From: CAZGVV01 sp964529155
Lineage (GTDB): Bacteria > Pseudomonadota > Alphaproteobacteria > Rickettsiales > SXRF01
Direction of reading: 5' to 3'
Length of the DNA: 13,102 nt
NCBI GenBank assembly: GCA_964529155.1
Contig: CAZGVV010000059.1
Location: 1 to 13,102, forward strand
The notes under the pieces: generated by a model
What the model was told of the DNA's origin: nothing
What the model saw: only the letters and a program-made list of their open reading frames with translations
Database searches by the model: none
Shown: piece by piece, positions 1 through 5,690 of the stretch
How the letters are laid out: each line of letters begins with the position of its first letter
How positions within the stretch are numbered: the first letter of the stretch is position 1
Translations under genes and position numbers: made by a program

Positions 1-495
1 ATGAAAGAATTACGTAAAGCGTTTGATTCCAGCTTGGAATTGACTACGCTTAAACTCATCGGCCTCAAAACATCGGACGCACAACTTTCCAGATTGCTGA
101 AGCATCTAACTGAAAAGGGGCAACTTACGCCGTTCTCAGCGCTGTGCATGGGCAATTTAGCCTTATTCCAGGCGAGTCTTGCGCGCATGGTGCGTATTCC
201 ACTCAAAAATATTCAAATGTTGCTGCAGGACAACCACGGTTTAAAAGCCGTTTATGCACGCGCCGGATTGCCGGAAAGCATGTATGGCGCAGTAGAATTA
301 TGCGTACACGCTATTATGGATTTGGAACGCGAAGCACGCGAAAAAGAAAATGTTCCGGTGAGTCTTAGTTCATTCCAGGTAATGGACCGTATGCGTGCTA
401 TGGCGCGTGAACATAAAGTAGAGCATCTGGATTATATGGTGGCGATGATGCAGCATCACACACGTGATAATATTCGCTATCAAACGGGCGGATAA
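1..495 (+). CDS. DUF2336-like protein, possibly 5'-truncated by the window edge
   Basis: This reading frame of 164 residues begins with an ATG on the very first base, so upstream sequence is not visible and the true start may lie further 5'. Residues about 35-95 resemble my recollection of the C-terminal part of DUF2336 proteins, which are common in Alphaproteobacteria: a 'GQLTP' turn, a helix 'ALFQASLARM', then 'IPLKNIQMLLQD' and 'YARAGLPESMY'. Proteins of that family usually exceed 300 residues, which favours a truncated view or a short variant. The sequence looks helical and soluble; I see no signal peptide or membrane segment. The function of the family is not established. It stops with TAA, 67 nt before the next start. 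I am fairly sure this is a real gene and moderately sure of the family. Confidence 0.6.
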   Translation: MKELRKAFDSSLELTTLKLIGLKTSDAQLSRLLKHLTEKGQLTPFSALCMGNLALFQASLARMVRIPLKNIQMLLQDNHGLKAVYARAGLPESMYGAVELCVHAIMDLEREAREKENVPVSLSSFQVMDRMRAMAREHKVEHLDYMVAMMQHHTRDNIRYQTGG

Positions 496-562
496 GCGCG
501 CTAGCGAGTTGTAATTTCCTTATACATCTGCTATTGCAATGGCATCATTACAAGGAGGTGCC

Positions 563-1339
563 ATGCGCGGTTTATTATATTTACTGGCAGTTATGTGTGG
601 GGCAGGGGTAGCACATGCCGAAGAAGCGGTGTCTGTTGCGCCGGTAACCGCGCCTGTTACTGCTCCTGCTGTTGCAGCGCCTGTAGTTGCACCGACTGCC
701 GTGACAACTCCTGACCCCGCGGCAAAGCCTGCACTTACCGTTACCCTCGGCGAGCTTACGGCGGCTGGTGTGCTTCCTTATAAATTTGCGTATTGTGTCC
801 CGGATAGTGCACAACACACCAAAGACGGCGGCAACCGTAACCCGCCACTGCGCTGGAGCCGTGGCCCGCAGGGGACATTGTCGTACGCGGTGATCATGGT
901 GGATCCTGATGTGCCGACCTCGTTTGAGGATGCTAACCAGGCCGGGAAAACTATACCTGCAACCCTTGCACGTCAGGATTTTTACCATTGGGTGCTGGCT
1001 GATATTCCGGCGGCTATTAATTCGCTGCCGGAAGGATTGGATTCCAGTGGCGTCACCAAGCAAGGCAAGCCGGTAGGTCGCTTTGCCTATGGTGCACGTG
1101 GAGTGAACAGTTATGGCGCGTTTATGGGCGGCACACACGGCGGATATGACGGCCCATGCCCACCGTGGAATGACGAATTGGTGCACCATTACCACTTCAA
1201 AGTCTATGCGCTGGACGTCCCGGTATTGGGCGTATCCGGCCCGTTTGACGCTGCCGCAGCAAAGCAGGCGATGGAAGGCCATATTCTCGCCGAGGGCGAG
1301 GCTGTGGGAACTTATACACAGAACGTGAATTTGCATTAG
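563..1339 (+). CDS. Exported PEBP-family (YbhB/YbcL, Raf kinase inhibitor-like) protein
   Basis: The product belongs to the phosphatidylethanolamine-binding protein family, small ligand-binding proteins whose bacterial roles are poorly known. I start it at the ATG at 563, not the in-frame ATG at 539, because an AAGGAGG ribosome-binding site sits at 552-558 and the resulting protein opens with a signal peptide (residues 1-19, ending Ala-His-Ala). Residues about 20-60 form a low-complexity Ala/Pro/Val/Thr linker with repeated APVTAP units. The PEBP fold follows: 'DGGNRNPPLRWS', 'DPDVP' (114-118), 'FYHWVLADIP' (about 140-149), 'GPCPPWND' (197-204) and 'HHYHFKVYALD'. These include the ligand-pocket Asp-Pro and His motifs. 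Two cysteines could form a disulfide after export. It ends with TAG, and the next gene starts 10 nt later. A weak promoter-like pair (TTGTAA at 509, TATTGC at 532, 17 nt apart) lies upstream. Family assignment is secure; a physiological role cannot be given. Confidence 0.9.
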   Translation: MRGLLYLLAVMCGAGVAHAEEAVSVAPVTAPVTAPAVAAPVVAPTAVTTPDPAAKPALTVTLGELTAAGVLPYKFAYCVPDSAQHTKDGGNRNPPLRWSRGPQGTLSYAVIMVDPDVPTSFEDANQAGKTIPATLARQDFYHWVLADIPAAINSLPEGLDSSGVTKQGKPVGRFAYGARGVNSYGAFMGGTHGGYDGPCPPWNDELVHHYHFKVYALDVPVLGVSGPFDAAAAKQAMEGHILAEGEAVGTYTQNVNLH

Positions 1340-1349
1340 GAGCAGGCAT

Positions 1350-1736
1350 ATGCGTCAATGGAAAAATATAGTATGTATCGCGCTTGTGAGCGTGGCGGCG
1401 TTGTGGAGCCCTGAAGCAAAGGCACAGGAATCGCTATTTCCGGCCCCTGTACAGGCGCCGCACAGCCCGCTGGTGATATTACGGTTTAATCAGCCGCGCC
1501 TGGCATTTAAACAAGCCCTCTATGAAGCCGCTTCCAGCGCGTTGGCCGCTAAGCAGGACGTGGTCTTTGACATTGTGCTGCGCCCTGCTGGAGGAGCCGC
1601 ACAGGAGAACAACATGAACCTGCAGAGCGTCACCAGCGCTTTTAGCGAAATGGGGCTTCCTGCTAATCGTATGACCACCCAACTGGGCGATTCGAGTGGG
1701 AAGGGCTATGATGAGGTGTGGGTTTACGTGCGGTAA
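1350..1736 (+). CDS. Small exported conserved protein, OmpA-like fold possible
   Basis: This 128-residue protein has a clear signal peptide (residues 1-25, cleavage after Ala-Lys-Ala). The mature part reads 'PLVILRFNQPRLAFKQALY', then a helix rich in alanine, 'DVVFDIVLRPAGG', 'NMNLQSVTSAFSEMGLP' and a final strand 'YDEVWVYVR'. The beta-helix-beta pattern and the 'MGLPANRM ... EVWVYVR' ending recall a group of alphaproteobacterial envelope proteins related to OmpA-like or OmpA-precursor domains; this is recollection, not a search result. A TAGGAG ribosome-binding site overlaps the stop codon of the PEBP gene, 7 nt before the ATG, so the two are almost certainly co-transcribed and perhaps translationally coupled. 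Both being exported suggests a shared periplasmic setting. Function unknown. Ends with TAA; I see no clear terminator hairpin after it. Confidence 0.75.
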   Translation: MRQWKNIVCIALVSVAALWSPEAKAQESLFPAPVQAPHSPLVILRFNQPRLAFKQALYEAASSALAAKQDVVFDIVLRPAGGAAQENNMNLQSVTSAFSEMGLPANRMTTQLGDSSGKGYDEVWVYVR

Positions 1737-2038
1737 TTGGCGCTAGCTGGAAGTTGACAAGATTTACGTCGTAATACTTCCATCATTAGCACTTAATGAG
1801 TAATAGACGCAGGCTGATGGTATATCTCTTCTGAATCCGTCGTCAAAGTCCAGACTGATGACCATCTAAATTATCTCTATATCTGACTAACATCATGCAA
1901 GTATGCTTGCACTCATAGAGTTGTTGCGCAACAAAAGTCAATAATCCCAAGTCGGGCGAATGTTCGCTCACCCCAATCGGACGCATCCTCAGAATGGCTT
2001 CACGTCGGCGGACGAGGTGGGGTAGATCTTTGGGCCCT
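1737..2038. other. Gene-poor spacer with weak ORF and small palindromes
   Basis: About 300 bases with no gene I can support. The longest minus-strand frame (2049 to 1843) starts with GTG, overlaps the end of the interrupted small gene by a few bases and encodes 68 residues (including 'LGLLTFVAQQLYE') that match nothing I know. The overlapping start is compatible with a coupled downstream gene, but composition and length do not rise above chance. The stretch includes a 6-bp hairpin at 1896-1911 (TGCAAG, loop TATG, CTTGCA) and a 14-bp palindrome at 1921-1934. No tRNA, known riboswitch or small RNA is recognisable by eye. Confidence 0.4.
1921..1934. repeat. Perfect 14-bp palindrome TTGTTGCGCAACAA
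   Basis: The two halves TTGTTGC and GCAACAA are exact reverse complements with no spacer. Such dyads are typical of operators for dimeric regulators, but no promoter or intact gene start lies next to it, and it falls within a weak minus-strand reading frame, so it may be chance. Confidence 0.3.
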
Positions 2039-2233
2039 TCATATCTCACCCAGTATGAGCTGGATGCTGCTGAGGAGTGACTCTACCTGGACCAAAGACA
2101 CCCCCATTCGGGTCTCGAACTAATATGTGTCGATGCCGTTACACACTTCGTTCAAAGCATTATTGATGATCAGAAGCTCCTGCAGCGCTACACGCACATT
2201 AGCCTCCCCTCGTTCCAAATAAATCAGTTCCAT
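2039..2233 (-). pseudogene. Small conserved protein gene interrupted by an in-frame TAG
   Basis: Reading the minus strand from ATG at 2233 gives 37 residues, an amber codon TAG at 2122-2120, then 26 more residues in the same frame to TGA at 2041-2039. The two halves look like one small helical protein: first half with 'LIINNALNEVCNGIDTY', second half opening 'FETRMGVSLVQVESLLSSI'. I recall small conserved bacterial proteins with a 'NALNEVCNGI ... EFETR.G' signature in which the residue before FETR is commonly Glu. A single GAG-to-TAG change would produce what is seen; the ancestral codon is inference. A fair ribosome-binding site (AAGGTG) lies 4 nt before the ATG. The remaining frame shows no decay, so the event is recent, a sequencing error, or tolerated by readthrough. 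Function of the family unknown. Confidence 0.6.
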
Positions 2234-2320
2234 TTATCACCTTATTTAAGCCCATCAAATAGGCCTTACCATTCCTTGGCTTAAAAGCGGAATTATTAGT
2301 TAAACTACTGATCTATAAAC

Positions 2321-2866
2321 TTATTCCTTCACATCCGCTGCCACGCGCAGGTGGATGATCTTATCGGGGTCTGTTACCGAACCATTCGCGGCGGAGTCGC
2401 CTTTTTTGATTTTATCGACGAATTCCATACCGGAGGTTACCTTGCCCCAGACCGTATATTGGCCGTCCAGGAAGCTTGATTCGGCTAAAACGATGAAGAA
2501 CTGGCTGTCTGCTCCGTTTACGTCTCCAGGACGCGCCATAGAGACAATACCGCGCATGTGGGGTTCTCGGCTGAACTCGGCCTTGATCTTTTGGCCGGAA
2601 CCGCCGCTGCCGGTTCCAGTTGGGTCACCGGTTTGAGCCATGAAGCCTGCAATCACGCGGTGGAAGGGCACGCCGTCATAAAAACCTTTACGAACCAATT
2701 CCTTAATACGTTTTACGTGCTTGGGCGCCAGGTCAGGGCGCATTTCGATGACTACACGGCCGTCTTTCAGGTCCATATAGAGCGTGTTTTCCAAATCAGC
2801 GGCGCGGACAGAGGACGAAGCAATCATAAAAAACCCCAGAATAGCGGTAATAAACAAACGAAACAT
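2321..2866 (-). CDS. Exported cyclophilin-type peptidyl-prolyl cis-trans isomerase
   Basis: The enzyme speeds cis-trans isomerisation of X-Pro bonds during protein folding; the signal peptide (residues 1-22, ending Val-Arg-Ala) places it in the periplasm. I start it at ATG 2866, which gives the signal peptide directly; a longer frame exists to 2989 but would overlap the bacterioferritin gene by over 100 nt and bury the signal sequence. Cyclophilin landmarks are intact: 'FHRVIAGFMAQTGD' at 68-81 with the catalytic Arg70 and the Phe/Met/Gln pocket residues, 'GADSQFFI', and 'LDGQYTVWGKV' carrying the Trp often seen in cyclophilins. At 181 residues it matches the small single-domain bacterial form. 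The upstream bacterioferritin stop is only 4 nt away, so the two genes are probably one transcript. Ends with TAA. Whether it corresponds to PpiA or PpiB of other species cannot be settled by eye. Confidence 0.92.
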   Translation of the reverse strand: MFRLFITAILGFFMIASSSVRAADLENTLYMDLKDGRVVIEMRPDLAPKHVKRIKELVRKGFYDGVPFHRVIAGFMAQTGDPTGTGSGGSGQKIKAEFSREPHMRGIVSMARPGDVNGADSQFFIVLAESSFLDGQYTVWGKVTSGMEFVDKIKKGDSAANGSVTDPDKIIHLRVAADVKE

Positions 2867-2870
2867 AGAA

Positions 2871-3338
2871 TTATACCTGTGTTTGAAGGTAGGAGGAAAG
2901 GCCCATGCTGGCAATAAGCTTAAGCTGGGTTTGTAGAAAAAGGATGTGTTCTTCTTCGCTGGTTTGAATAGCATGGAGCAAATCCGCACTCACATAGTCA
3001 CGGTGCTCTTCACATACGGCGATGGCGTCACGCAGGTCAATGTGGGCGCGCTCTTCCAGAGCCAGATCATTTTTAATGATTTCTTCTACCGTTTTGCCGA
3101 TAAGAGGCTTTCCAGCATCCTGCAGATTAGGCACGGCATCCAGAAACAAGACCCGCTCAATCAACCGGTCAGCATGACGCATTTCATCGATGGATTCTTT
3201 GTACTCATGGTCAGCCAGCTTCATAAACCCTTGATGTTTAAGAATACGAGCGTGCAAGAAATACTGATTGATAGCAGCCAGCTCATTGCGAAGCACAATG
3301 TTGAGGCGCTGAATAATTTCAGGGGAGGGAGTGAACAT
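2871..3338 (-). CDS. bfr: Bacterioferritin
   Basis: Bacterioferritin is a cytoplasmic 24-subunit cage that oxidises Fe(II) and stores iron, with haem bound between subunit pairs. The sequence aligns along its length with the E. coli protein as I remember it. Ferroxidase ligands are present: Glu19 in 'NELAAINQYFLHARI', Glu52 and His55 in 'DEMRHAD', Glu95 in 'LALEE', and Glu128/His131 in 'SEEEH'. Met53, the axial haem ligand, is present, which marks a haem-binding bacterioferritin and not a plain ferritin or Dps. I choose ATG 3338 (155 residues, close to the usual 155-160); a TTG at 3350 would add four residues. No strong ribosome-binding site precedes either start. A plausible promoter lies just upstream, and the prolyl isomerase gene follows after 4 nt. 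No bacterioferritin-associated ferredoxin gene is visible nearby. Ends with TAA. Confidence 0.95.
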   Translation of the reverse strand: MFTPSPEIIQRLNIVLRNELAAINQYFLHARILKHQGFMKLADHEYKESIDEMRHADRLIERVLFLDAVPNLQDAGKPLIGKTVEEIIKNDLALEERAHIDLRDAIAVCEEHRDYVSADLLHAIQTSEEEHILFLQTQLKLIASMGLSSYLQTQV

Positions 3339-3349
3339 GGATGTTAGCA

Positions 3350-3379
3350 ATATAACCTAGGATGCATCGCTGCAAGCAA
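3350..3379 (-). promoter_or_regulatory. Possible promoter of bacterioferritin
   Basis: On the minus strand a TTGCTT hexamer (3379-3374) is followed after 18 nt by TTATAT (3355-3350), a fair match to a housekeeping sigma-factor promoter. A start about 7 nt downstream would leave a leader of only a few bases before the ATG at 3338, which would fit the lack of a ribosome-binding site and disfavour the TTG at 3350. Judged by eye only; no iron-regulator box is evident. Confidence 0.3.
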
Positions 3380-3414
3380 AAAAGCAGTCGGTTTTATATC
3401 AACATATATAGAAT

Positions 3415-4278
3415 TTACGAGATGTGAGTATCAGAGGGAACGGAAGAGGAAGGAGGGGTGTGTTTAAAGGGATAGAGCATCTGGCCCATAAAGTTAGAAG
3501 GAAAATCAGGATCAGAAATACCGTAGCGTTCCGGCAATTTACCTTTGGGCATATAAAAGGTGCCGAAAACCACATCTAATAGAGGAAAAGTAGCAGCAAA
3601 ATTTTTCATACCGCCTTCTTTTACCGATGTGTGATGCCAGCGATGAAACACTGGACTTGAGAATACATATTTAAAGGGACCAAATGTCCAATTGAGATTG
3701 GCGTGCACCATGCCGGAGTAAATAATATTGAATGGTCCAAGCCATACTAATGCTAAGGGTGAAAATCCGCAGAGCAACATGATGATGTCAGCAAGGGTAG
3801 AATAAAAAAGCATGTTGATGGGATGGAAGCGTGCGCTGGTCATCCAATCCAATGTGGTGGGGGAATGATGGACAGCATGAAATTTCCAAATCGCATTCAT
3901 ATGGAATGCGCGATGCAGCCAATACATCATGATATCTTCGACAATTAAAATGATAATCCCTTGCTGCCAAATAGGCAGTGCGGAGATGGGGCCATAACCA
4001 TATTCAAAAAACGCATTCAGCAATTCCTGATCACGAATGCCGAGTAAATAGGATGCGCCAGCAAATAAAATGAGCAGGCGAATAATGCGCATGAATACGG
4101 GAACTACAAACCAATAAAATAAATCAGTGACGGCGGCGCGTTTGTCTTTCCACCAACGCATACCGGGATTGCAGGGCATGAGCATGGCAAGTATTTCAAA
4201 CCCGACGGCAAGGCCGAGCATCCATACTATAGTAGAACCCCAGGCGGCGAATATCTGCACAATGAACATAAAAAGCAT
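3415..4278 (-). CDS. Membrane fatty acid hydroxylase / sterol desaturase family protein
   Basis: This 287-residue integral membrane protein belongs to the di-iron fatty acid hydroxylase superfamily, which hydroxylates or desaturates lipids and sterols using oxygen. Histidine boxes that bind the two irons are complete: HRAFH at 122-126, HAVHH at 134-138, a lone His192 in 'VHANLN', and HRWHH at 212-216. Hydrophobic segments lie at about 5-34, 54-80, 104-120 and 155-190. The tail after residue 235 is cytosolic in character ('YMPKGKLPERYGI') and ends in a Pro/Ser-rich stretch. The substrate cannot be read from sequence; bacterial members act on varied lipids, including carotenoids and ornithine lipids. 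It starts 12 nt after the stop of the BTLCP-like frame, suggesting a shared transcript. Ends with TAA. Confidence 0.92.
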   Translation of the reverse strand: MLFMFIVQIFAAWGSTIVWMLGLAVGFEILAMLMPCNPGMRWWKDKRAAVTDLFYWFVVPVFMRIIRLLILFAGASYLLGIRDQELLNAFFEYGYGPISALPIWQQGIIILIVEDIMMYWLHRAFHMNAIWKFHAVHHSPTTLDWMTSARFHPINMLFYSTLADIIMLLCGFSPLALVWLGPFNIIYSGMVHANLNWTFGPFKYVFSSPVFHRWHHTSVKEGGMKNFAATFPLLDVVFGTFYMPKGKLPERYGISDPDFPSNFMGQMLYPFKHTPPSSSVPSDTHIS

Positions 4279-4290
4279 TATATCACTTTT

Positions 4291-4977
4291 TTATAACGGA
4301 TGATAGGCCCACCATCCTTCTTCATTAATGCCGTAAATAGGACGATAGTGATAAATCTTCCGGGCCAGGATTACTTGTTTTATCTGATTATCCAATACCC
4401 ACATGTCTTTTCCATCGTATATGCCTAAAATTGCATGTATCACGCCGCCGAGATTTAAATCCTGCACAATGATGATGCGAAGGCGTGATGCAGGGATGCC
4501 TAAATTGCGTAATGTATAGTATTTACTGATCGCATAATCCTCGCAATCACCGCTAACGGTGAGGAATTCATAAGGCGTTTCCCAATAATCTTCGACTCCC
4601 CAATTCACGTAATCTTCTATGTAGGGCTAAGCATTTGCAAAATTATTCACCAGCCGCAACTGCTCAGTGAGCGGGCGTTCCCGCAGATTTTTTACTGTGT
4701 CTTGCCACTCGGAAAGTGCCGCGCAGGGATGGAAAGGAACGTGATCACATTGATCAAATGCAATGCGTCCTTGATCCTCATAACGCGACATCATGGTCGT
4801 CCATTTAGTAAAATCGGATTCGTCAGCAGAAAAAGTTTCTGCCATGTCAAAATACGAATGTGCACGAGAATTTTGTGCGAATGCGGAGTGTGAAGAGCAT
4901 ATCACTATCATTAAAAAACACAGGAAAACTGCGTATTTTATGCGATCTGCGCGTGTGTAAAAAGCCTGTGTTTTCAT
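4291..4977 (-). pseudogene. Transglutaminase-like cysteine proteinase (BTLCP) gene interrupted by an in-frame TAG
   Basis: The minus-strand frame from ATG 4977 runs 116 residues to TAG at 4629-4627, then continues in the same frame for 111 more residues to TAA at 4293-4291. Joined, it has the length (about 228) and features of the bacterial transglutaminase-like cysteine proteinase family: a signal peptide (about residues 1-34, ending near 'HSAFAQ'), then 'LVNNFANA', amber, 'PYIEDYVNWGVEDYWETP' and the catalytic block 'GDCEDYAISKYYTLRNLGIP' with Cys145, His181 ('VIHAILGIY') and Asp196 ('WVLDNQ'). In this family the residues on both sides of the amber codon form one continuous segment. Members such as LapG cleave surface proteins; the target here is unknown. 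The upstream Met at 5031 is a poorer start because it places extra sequence before the signal peptide. A TATAAA hexamer lies at 4992-4987. No frameshift or other damage is seen. The 3' half has a GTG at 4608 but no convincing ribosome-binding site. Confidence 0.75.
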
Positions 4978-5144
4978 ATTGTGTTTTTTATAGCACACCA
5001 TAATCCAAAATAGCCAACCAATGATCATCATGCACTTTTTTCCGTTTTGTTAATTGAAAATTTATTCTTTTAGCGTCTCATTAGACTCATATCTGTTGGC
5101 ATGGTGCGAATGGATATTCAACTTGCAAGTGAAGGAGCATTATC

Positions 5145-5558
5145 ATGCTTATGACATCATCGAAGCCTGCTGCTAAAAAGCCAGCGGCAAAAAAAGCTAA
5201 AAAACCAGCTGCAAAGAAAAAGACCGCAGCGAAAAAAGCAGCCCCAAAAAAAGTTGCTAAAAAAAGAACTGTGAAAAAGACCGCTGTGAAAAAGAAAAAG
5301 ACCGCAGCGAAAAAATCCACTGNNNNNNNNNNNNNNNNNNNNNNNNNNNNNNNNNNNNNNNNNNNNNNNNNNNAAAAGAAGAGCAGCGCCAAAAAGGCCG
5401 CGCCGAAAAAAGCTGCGAAGAAATCCGCTGCTAAAAAGTCGGCGCCAAAAAGGGCTGCTGCCAAAAAAAAGTCCGCAAAGAAGCCCCTCTCCAAGTCCAG
5501 CGTGGGCTTGATGGGCAAAATGGGAGCGGACAAGAAAATCACTACAATCCGTTTCTAA
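5145..5558 (+). CDS. Lys/Ala-rich histone H1-like DNA-binding protein (contains an assembly gap)
   Basis: The visible protein is almost wholly built of short Lys/Ala/Pro repeats (variants of AAKK, APKK and PAAKK), as in bacterial histone H1-like proteins that bind and compact DNA nonspecifically. A clear ribosome-binding site (AAGGAG at 5132-5137, 7 nt spacing) supports ATG 5145; a second ATG lies two codons downstream. The N-run removes about 17 codons from the middle, but the frame is the same on both sides. The last 20 or so residues are different in kind ('SSVGLMGKMGADKKITTIRF'), ending the basic tail with a short non-repetitive segment. True length is uncertain because the gap sits in repeats. 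It is followed by a strong terminator. Extreme repeat composition also means long opposite-strand frames here are artefacts. Role in nucleoid structure is inferred from composition alone. Confidence 0.85.
   Translation: MLMTSSKPAAKKPAAKKAKKPAAKKKTAAKKAAPKKVAKKRTVKKTAVKKKKTAAKKSTXXXXXXXXXXXXXXXXXXKKSSAKKAAPKKAAKKSAAKKSAPKRAAAKKKSAKKPLSKSSVGLMGKMGADKKITTIRF
5323..5373. other. Assembly gap of 51 Ns
   Basis: Unresolved bases lie inside the Lys/Ala repeat region of the histone-like gene. The gap is a multiple of three and keeps the frame, but the number of Ns may be an estimate. Repeats that short reads cannot span are the likely cause. Confidence 0.99.
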
Positions 5559-5596
5559 GCTTTTTCCAAACGCGTTAATTGTGCGCGTCTATGAAG

Positions 5597-5627
5597 AAGG
5601 GCCTCTGTTTAGAGGCCCTTTTTTATT
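5597..5627 (+). terminator. Rho-independent terminator after the histone-like gene
   Basis: A perfect 10-bp stem (AAGGGCCTCT at 5597-5606 and AGAGGCCCTT at 5611-5620) with loop GTTT is followed on the plus strand by TTTTATT. The stop codon of the histone-like gene is 38 nt upstream. It lies between convergent genes, but the T-run is on the plus strand only, so it mainly serves the histone-like gene. Confidence 0.93.
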
Positions 5628-5690
5628 GTGCCAAATGCACTTATCCTAAGCTATTAACGCATCAATTAAACAAAGAATACAGTAGCTTGC

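Noticed and set aside
581..1336. 251-codon open frame on the minus strand opposite the PEBP gene
   Set aside because: The product is Arg/Cys/His-rich nonsense without family motifs; the plus strand has a ribosome-binding site, signal peptide and clear PEBP motifs. It is a codon-usage shadow.
1843..2049. 68-codon minus-strand frame starting with GTG after the interrupted small gene
   Set aside because: No recognisable motif and too short to trust; the overlapping start is mildly suggestive, so it is described in the spacer entry but not called a gene.
2246..2284. Inverted repeat TTAAGCC / GGCTTAA with a 25-nt spacer as a terminator for the prolyl isomerase
   Set aside because: The stem is short, the loop long and no T-run follows on the minus strand; it is weaker than a typical terminator.
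2867..2989. N-terminal extension of the prolyl isomerase
   Set aside because: It would overlap bacterioferritin by more than 100 nt and place about 40 residues before a clear signal peptide.
1337..4629. Genome-wide reassignment of TAG to a sense codon
   Set aside because: TAG ends tmk and the PEBP gene exactly where these proteins should end, so simple reassignment does not fit; only limited readthrough remains open.
5087..5542. Phe/Ala-rich minus-strand frame opposite the histone-like gene
   Set aside because: It is the complement of the Lys/Ala repeats and has no start signal; the repeat composition keeps the frame open artificially.
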